The notes under the pieces were generated by a model. It was not told the DNA's origin, did not search any database, and saw only the letters and a program-made list of their open reading frames with translations. Made by a program: the position numbers and the translations under genes. A stretch of 64,000 nt of DNA, taken from NCBI RefSeq assembly GCF_003286085.1, contig NW_020825312.1, positions 1,674,001 to 1,738,000 of the forward strand, in the 5' to 3' direction. Source of the stretch: Drosophila persimilis (taxonomy: Eukaryota > Arthropoda > Insecta > Diptera > Drosophilidae). This document shows, piece after piece, positions 60,501-64,000 of this stretch (position 1 is the first letter of the stretch; every line of letters begins with the position of its first letter).

Positions 60501-63219
60501 TGTGGAGAAATTTTGTTACCATCACAAATTTAGAAACTCGTATTCTCCATTTAGATGACCCATTTAAGCTTCTCTCTTCCTCTATCTCGCTCTGGATTTA
60601 ATTCCGGACAACTAATTGACAGGATATCCCACTGTCGGCTATTCCCATTGGACGATAGCTTCTTGTTTCTGTTTTTGTGTAGTTTATTGGCTTTTGCCTT
60701 TTAGTTTTAATTAAAAAGCAAATTGCATTAAAACGTCAATTTGCAGCTGCAGTTGCAAAAACAACAGAAAATGCCAAATGGCGGCAAAATTAAAAGTCAA
60801 ATGCTGCTTCGATGTCGAAGCCAGAAACAATTTAGCAGCTCTCCGCCTCCTTGCCAGAGTAACCTTTTGCAGGAGGAGCGGGCCTCTGGGCAGGGATTTT
60901 TACTCACATCTTGAATCCTTTTTTTCATCCACTCCTTTGTTCTTTTTCCGTTTTTTGGTGTCTCAGGTCGAGCTGTTGTGTCCCTTAAATGCTGTCGATC
61001 CAATTAACTACGTACAACAGCGGGTCCTGGCCAGACAAAAGCAAAAGAAGAAGGACGAGGACGATGACGACGACGACGACGACGTAGTTGAGGATGAGTA
61101 CGAGCAGGAGCATTCACTGGAGCCCGAGGACGGGGTGGACTGGACGCCGGAGCAGCAAAGTGCACAGTTATGGGATACCGTAGCCCTGGAACCAATCGAT
61201 CAGGAATTCCTGCAATCACATCAGATACAAATTGAGAATAAATTCATTGCCGTCGAATGGATACTGAAATGTGAATGCAGCAAGAATGTGAGTACCGGGG
61301 AGAGGGATTGGGTTCAAGGTGGGGTTCAGTGTGCGATTCGGGTCCTGCTGCTGGTCCTGCAGGCCGGGACTCCCGCTGGGACTTGACTTGGGTGTCGTGT
61401 CCTGACTTGATGCAGAAGCCCCTATAAGCGTTGTCGTATTACTCTGGCCAGCCATATTCGCATTCCATTTGAGGCAATCATTCGGTCGTGTCCATACTTC
61501 GACAGGCATCTCCTTTCTCTCTGTACGTGTCTCCTTCCATTCTCTCTCCTTCCATGTTTCTCTCTATCGCTTTAGCAGCAGATGCTTTCGAAAATTGCTT
61601 TCACTTGTCATTTTAATCGCATCTTTCGTTGTTGTAAACGTTCTGTAAGCGCTCCTTTCTTGTTATAACAGATACCCCTTGCAGAGCAACAAAGATGGGG
61701 TGTATTAGGTCGAAGGGCAGCTGGAAATCTGTGACTTTTTGCTGAAAATTGTGTGCGCCTGTCCAACTTGTTTGGGTTTTTTGTAAAGCTAAACTCAGAT
61801 ACATTTCTAATTTTTCTGCAGTCACAATCAAACTGTAATTTGATATGGTATATATAATAATTATGCAGCTTAAGGATATATAGCATGGATACGATCGATC
61901 GATCTGGAGAGCTTATTACGTAGACTTGCGTGTGAATATACCAAAATTTATGATCGAGTTTTGTCAGTGGGTATCCTCCAACCGTCTCCTTCAATTTCAT
62001 TGAGCTCAACTCTAGTTATTTCCCCATTCTATGCACAAGAGTGTTTTTGTTTTCCGCAAAAACGAAAAAAATTATTGCTGCAATTTTTTTGTTGACTGCG
62101 ATGGCTGCGAAGGGAAACGGGGCATGGGGCAGGATGGGATGGTTGGGTAAGACTCCCACCCAGACCCTGTGGGGCATTCACAGTTAGGTGGTTGGCGGCA
62201 CCCAGCTGTCTGTTGTGTTTTCCCATTATTTCGGCGTATTCATCTTGAATGCGAATGCTTTCGCTGCGAGTGCGCTCTGCTCTGCTCTGCAATTGCAATG
62301 ATTGGATTTTTATGAATACATTCATCAAAGGCGCTCGCTCGGCTTGCCACTGCCGCAGTGGCAGTGGCTTTTGTACTGGAGCCAGAACAGAACATTTTGT
62401 TGCATACGTTACGTAGTCGATTCGCCATTGTGTGAGTATGTGGGTGGGGCAGTGTATCTGTGTGCGATTGTTTTGGCATTTGCCTAAAGTGAAGCATTTG
62501 TTTGGCATTTGCTAAGCTCTGAACGGGATTTTGTTGCAATGAAGTTGACTTCAATAATAGTCGATTGGCGAACTGTTGCATGGAAACTGCAGCTTAACAG
62601 CGTACATATATCCGAAAAGGGATGCGAATGTGCAGTCAGCAATTGATATTCCAATCAGCAAAAATCAAAATTTCACAATTCATGATGTAATATTTTCCCC
62701 TGGAAATAATTAATACGGAGGCTCTAGGAGGCTAATCATAGATATCATTGATTCTAAAATAGTTTGAAAAATTTGTTTAAATTAGAATAGTGAAATACTA
62801 CAAAAAGGTATTGAAATATTACAAACTTTAGAACTCCAGAAAGGCACAATACAACAACTCGTAAAAACTATTGTTTCAAAGCGTAAGGGAGCGCAGGGCC
62901 AATGCGTGGTGAAATTACTTATTAGGTGGTGTCTTCACCACATACAAACATATGTACATTCATATGTACATATGTATGTTTTCTTTCGAGAAAGCATGCA
63001 AACATGCAGAAGTAAAACGTTGGCTATCTCTATCTAGCGCTTGTCTCTTGTCGTCACCAGAGCAGATGACACCACCTTTCAGTAATTTCACCATGGCCAA
63101 CGGCTTAAGAGCTCGAATAATTTAAGAGAGACCTCGCTCTCTTATTACTTAGTTTGAGCGCACTGCCATGACTACTTTTGTTTTTGCTGCTCATATTGCA
63201 GGCCGATAAAAACTGCTGA
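51469..63219 (+). CDS. Ccn: CCN-family matricellular protein (CTGF/CYR61/NOV-like), 391 residues, eight coding exons
   Basis: Coding exons 51469-51561, 51672-51693, 56769-56848, 58327-58471, 59216-59559, 59635-59787, 60967-61287 and 63202-63219 join in frame through GT-AG sites whose phases all agree. Domains: signal peptide 1-18 or so ([17 protein letters not shown]); VWC at about 41-108 with ten cysteines (41, 58, 62, 64, 71, 75, 89, 101, 102, 107) and the CxCxxG/CC pattern; TSP1 at about 118-164 ([16 protein letters not shown]); basic His/Ser linker 165-228; CT cystine knot at about 233-391 with ten cysteines, including [11 protein letters not shown] and a terminal CECSKNADKNC. CCN proteins are secreted matrix-associated modulators of integrin, TGF-beta/BMP and Wnt signalling. 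The vertebrate IGFBP domain is absent, as is reported for insect members of the family. Odd: a 22-nt exon, an acidic insert of roughly 70 residues inside the CT domain, and an 18-nt terminal coding exon. Family identity is secure; the exact C-terminus is less so. Confidence 0.92.
51672..51693 (+). CDS. Ccn: Ccn 22-nt micro-exon
   Basis: This is the only AG before the GGTAAGTT donor in this interval, and it is preceded by a C-rich tract (110-nt intron). The 22 nt encode LPRHPNP plus the first base of an Ala codon. That leftover base is exactly what the next exon (starting CC at 56769) needs. Without this exon the phases do not join: the signal exon ends in phase 0 and the VWC exon starts in phase 1. 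This gives good indirect support. Confidence 0.75.
54190..54252. repeat. GGGGCATGG degenerate heptamer cluster
   Basis: About eight imperfect copies of a 7-nt unit (catgggg, catagag, catgtag). The same motif in reverse complement forms clusters at 28350-28377 and 40174-40204. Simple-sequence origin is likely, but its recurrence at three distant sites is notable. Confidence 0.8.
54740..54850 (+). promoter_or_regulatory. Candidate internal TATA promoter in Ccn intron 2
   Basis: gtatTATAAAAG-type sequence (TATATAAAAG at 54748-54757) is an excellent TATA consensus. The expected start, about 30 nt downstream, falls at ccggcattcgcttccgg, followed by a pyrimidine CT tract. It is on the same strand as Ccn, upstream of the VWC exon. 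Transcripts from here would lack the signal-peptide exon unless a new start is used. No coding exon clearly belongs to it. Confidence 0.3.
55120..55210. mobile_element. Possible decayed dispersed-repeat end
   Basis: ggcagggtatggccgcttcgg then a cgcgttccttgttt tail has the same order of motifs (gggtat, cttcgg, ccttgtt) as the ends at 15001-15050 and 17941-17992. The rest of the element cannot be delimited. Confidence 0.35.
56769..56848 (+). CDS. Ccn: Ccn exon: first half of VWC domain
   Basis: The acceptor tggtcgcctgcag ends at 56768, and the donor is GAG|GTGAGT. It encodes [15 protein letters not shown] then [11 protein letters not shown], the N-terminal half of a von Willebrand factor type C module. 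Two acceptor-like AGs lie 10 nt apart (56768 and 56778); only the first keeps the frame. Confidence 0.88.
56849..58326 (+). other. Ccn: Ccn intron 3
   Basis: 1478 nt between the two halves of the VWC domain. It holds a CA microsatellite (58003-58029) and AT-rich sequence; no exon seen. Confidence 0.65.
58003..58029. repeat. (CA)n microsatellite
   Basis: Perfect CA run of about 13 units inside Ccn intron 3. Confidence 0.95.
58327..58471 (+). CDS. Ccn: Ccn exon: second half of VWC domain
   Basis: Acceptor tggcattgcag, donor GACG|GTAAGT, phase 1 at the 3' end. It encodes [16 protein letters not shown] ... [19 protein letters not shown]. The C-x3-CP and GHCCxxWxCE signatures complete the VWC module. 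GC-rich third positions contrast with the flanking AT-rich introns. Confidence 0.93.
58472..59215 (+). other. Ccn: Ccn intron 4, with an antisense open frame
   Basis: 744 nt. It is GC-rich for an intron. Its middle (58895-59104) is open on the - strand for 69 codons beginning [20 protein letters not shown]. The + strand of the same stretch also reads coding-like ([20 protein letters not shown]) up to a TAG. The acceptor side carries CAG/CAT trinucleotide repeats at 59142-59178. Confidence 0.55.
59216..59559 (+). CDS. Ccn: Ccn exon: TSP1 domain and basic His-rich linker
   Basis: Acceptor ctcgaatcgttgcag, donor ACGA|GTGAGT, phase 0. The first half encodes a thrombospondin type 1 repeat ([18 protein letters not shown]...[15 protein letters not shown]), six cysteines. 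The second half encodes a low-complexity linker with acidic, then [16 protein letters not shown], then [13 protein letters not shown] runs. Dibasic RRR and KRR sites in this linker could be proprotein-convertase cleavage points, comparable to the protease-sensitive hinge of other CCNs (inference). Confidence 0.93.
59635..59787 (+). CDS. Ccn: Ccn exon: N-terminal part of CT cystine knot
   Basis: Preceded by a 75-nt intron with tract cttgctcctccag; donor CAG|GTGACT, a weaker donor. It encodes [20 protein letters not shown] then [20 protein letters not shown] and [11 protein letters not shown]. The CGxCxxGxxCC core is diagnostic for the CT domain. Reading through the donor would give a 29-residue tail and a stop at about 59872, losing half of the knot. 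Confidence 0.92.
59788..60966 (+). other. Ccn: Ccn intron 6, with DRE and repeat-like segment
   Basis: 1179 nt. A segment at 60060-60190 with gataccccttggcg then gtaggtatatacg resembles the dispersed repeat ends. A promoter-like motif cluster follows at 60355-60414. No coding exon was found in it. Confidence 0.5.
60350..60415. promoter_or_regulatory. DRE and motif-1-like cluster in Ccn intron 6
   Basis: AGTCACACTTTT at 60357-60368 differs by one base from the core of Drosophila promoter motif 1 (GGTCACACT). TATCGATA (DRE) lies at 60407-60414. The pair is typical of TATA-less fly promoters. A start site here could drive a small - strand or + strand transcript inside the intron; no coding sequence clearly belongs to it. 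Confidence 0.35.
60967..61287 (+). CDS. Ccn: Ccn exon: CT domain continuation with acidic insert
   Basis: Acceptor ttttttggtgtctcag, donor AAT|GTGAGT. It encodes [18 protein letters not shown] (CT strand with cysteine 284), then a charged segment with [15 protein letters not shown] and [10 protein letters not shown], then polar sequence, and finally [15 protein letters not shown], the closing C-x-C of the knot. Cysteine 284 to cysteine 381 spans 97 residues; CT domains normally need about 25-30 here. Confidence 0.88.
61288..63201 (+). other. Ccn: Ccn intron 7 (last intron)
   Basis: 1914 nt. It contains a candidate repeat remnant in reverse orientation (61650-61985), ATACATATG palindromic runs at about 62941-62980 and an inverted motif pair around 63108-63150. 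No additional exon is evident. If this intron is not removed, Ccn would end about 33 codons into it. Confidence 0.55.
61650..61985 (-). mobile_element. Candidate reverse-oriented dispersed repeat remnant
   Basis: It begins on the + strand with cgctcctttcttgtta, then cagataccccttgcagag, that is, the reverse of the 'gggtat...ttcttg' end found at 15007-15050. A GATC repeat (gatcgatcgatc, 61895-61906) and a gggtatcc at 61970 lie near the other end. Non-coding. Confidence 0.4.
63202..63219 (+). CDS. Ccn: Ccn terminal exon: last five codons and stop
   Basis: The acceptor tttgctgctcatattgcag ends at 63201, phase 0. The reading is A-D-K-N-C-stop, supplying the tenth cysteine of the CT domain (CECSKNADKNC). 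If the 61288 donor were not used, translation would continue for 33 codons to a TGA near 61384 without that pattern. The supplied cysteine and the very good pyrimidine tract favour splicing; the 1914-nt intron is the main reason for caution. Confidence 0.65.
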   Translation, partial: ADKNC

Positions 63220-63778
63220 TAGCACAATTGTTCTCCCTCAAGTTTAAATTGCCGGGTGGGTTTTATTGCACTGAAATTCGCACGAATTCACGACGAAACA
63301 GCAACAATCAAAATCTTATCGGAGCGCCTAATAAGCAGAGCGCTAGCACCAAAGAGCCAAAGCGCCGCAGAGATAGCGCTAAATTAATAGAGCAAGAAAG
63401 ATCGGCAGAAAGAGGGAGAGAGCAGCTGGACTTAGTGCAAGTTATATTCAGAAGGGTATTGCTAAGCACGCGCTCTCTTTGAATTTCTCCCTTGGTTTGA
63501 TTCCATCGCATTTTATTGTAGCCACTCGCGTTTCGTGCGAGGTCTCTATGCAAATGCCGCACCTTATACACAAACACCTTGAAAGAGAAAGAGCATGAAA
63601 GAGAAAGGGAGAGAGAAACTATTCGTCAGGGCGTGAAAGTGAGCAAACTATATTTAGTCGCCGGCCGAACGCAAAGCGTGTTTTGTGTTGTTTATTAAAG
63701 ACGCGAACATTGGACGAAGCAGAAGTGTGCCCGCGAGTCGAGTGCCGGAAAACCAACAACAACTGTATCCCCCTCAAA
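63220..63778 (+). promoter_or_regulatory. Ccn 3' end and polyamine oxidase promoter/leader
   Basis: Only 559 nt separate the Ccn stop from the oxidase start, so this segment must hold the Ccn 3' UTR and the oxidase promoter. A TATATTTA element lies at about 63648-63655, and the following ccggccgaacgcaaagcgtg then ttttgtgttg sequence looks like a 5' UTR. No canonical AATAAA is present after the Ccn stop; AATAAG (about 63331) is the closest. GAGAGA runs at about 63592-63616 are possible GAGA-factor sites. Confidence 0.45.
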
Positions 63779-64000
63779 ATGAGTGCCGCATCCCTTCGCC
63801 TGCTCAGCAAAACCAAACAGACCGCCCGCATCATCATAGTCGGAGCAGGATCGGCGGGTATCGCGGCCGCCACCCGCTTGTTGGAGCAGGGGTTCCGAAA
63901 TGTGCTGCTGCTGGAGGCGGAGGACCGCATCGGCGGACGCATCCATACGATCCCATTCGCGGACAACGTCGTGGATCTGGGCGCCCAGTGGTGTCACGGC
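63779..64000 (+). CDS. FAD-dependent polyamine oxidase, N-terminal 74 residues (cut by window end)
   Basis: ATG at 63779 (AAA before it) opens a frame to the window end: MSAASLRLLSKTKQTARIII then VGAGSAGIAAATRLLEQGF, ending GAQWCHG. The GxGxxG dinucleotide-binding loop (GAGSAG, residues 24-29 or so), the glutamate ending the second strand (LLLEAEDRIGGR) and the LGAQWCHG segment are hallmarks of the amine/polyamine oxidase family (spermine oxidase and acetylpolyamine oxidase), which oxidise polyamines with FAD and release H2O2 and an aldehyde. Flies have several paralogues, so no symbol is given. No organelle signal is obvious; the C-terminus that would show a peroxisomal signal is outside the window. 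Confidence 0.95.
   Translation, partial: MSAASLRLLSKTKQTARIIIVGAGSAGIAAATRLLEQGFRNVLLLEAEDRIGGRIHTIPFADNVVDLGAQWCHG

Noticed and set aside
61216..61509. - strand open frame overlapping a Ccn exon
   Set aside because: Partly antisense to the Ccn exon and otherwise intronic; no independent support.
63308..63966. - strand frames opposite the oxidase start
   Set aside because: Antisense shadows of the polyamine oxidase exon and its leader.

Overview
The window looks like nuclear euchromatic DNA of a Drosophila species. It has compact GT-AG exons separated by introns of 50 nt to 5 kb, abundant CA, GA, AT and CAG microsatellites, DRE and TATA core-promoter motifs, and scattered remnants of a short repeat with the 'TATACCCTTGCAGAGGGTAT' type of end that is common in flies. 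The repeat type would fit an obscura-group species, but I cannot prove the species. Three genes are supported by protein sequence, all on the + strand. I rebuilt two of them by joining exons whose splice phases agree.

Layout: (1) Positions 1-600 look like the transcribed leader and a housekeeping-type promoter (DRE plus an AAATATACCG motif) of a gene that runs leftwards out of the window on the - strand. (2) Positions 1.9-3.95 kb hold two decayed copies of one intron-bearing gene in head-to-head inverted orientation, surrounded by AT-rich sequence. (3) Positions 7.79-16.99 kb hold a three-exon gene for a 190-residue secreted protein that I do not recognise, with a cysteine-containing tail and a poly(A) signal just after the stop. 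(4) Positions 17-51 kb are a long stretch with no convincing coding exon. It holds microsatellites, repeat remnants, and candidate non-coding leader exons or promoters (about 24.7, 41.0 and 45.65 kb) that could belong to the next gene. (5) Positions 51.47-63.22 kb hold a CCN-family (CTGF/CYR61/NOV-like) matricellular gene of eight coding exons and 391 residues: signal peptide, VWC, TSP1 and C-terminal cystine knot (CT). It lacks the N-terminal IGFBP domain of vertebrate CCNs, and its cystine knot is split by an acidic insert. (6) At 63.78 kb the first 74 residues of an FAD-dependent polyamine oxidase begin, cut off by the window edge.

The genes do not form a pathway. Two encode secreted products (the unknown small protein and the matricellular CCN protein); the third is a metabolic flavoenzyme that starts only about 560 nt after the CCN stop codon. 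No tRNA, rRNA, CRISPR or intact transposon was found.
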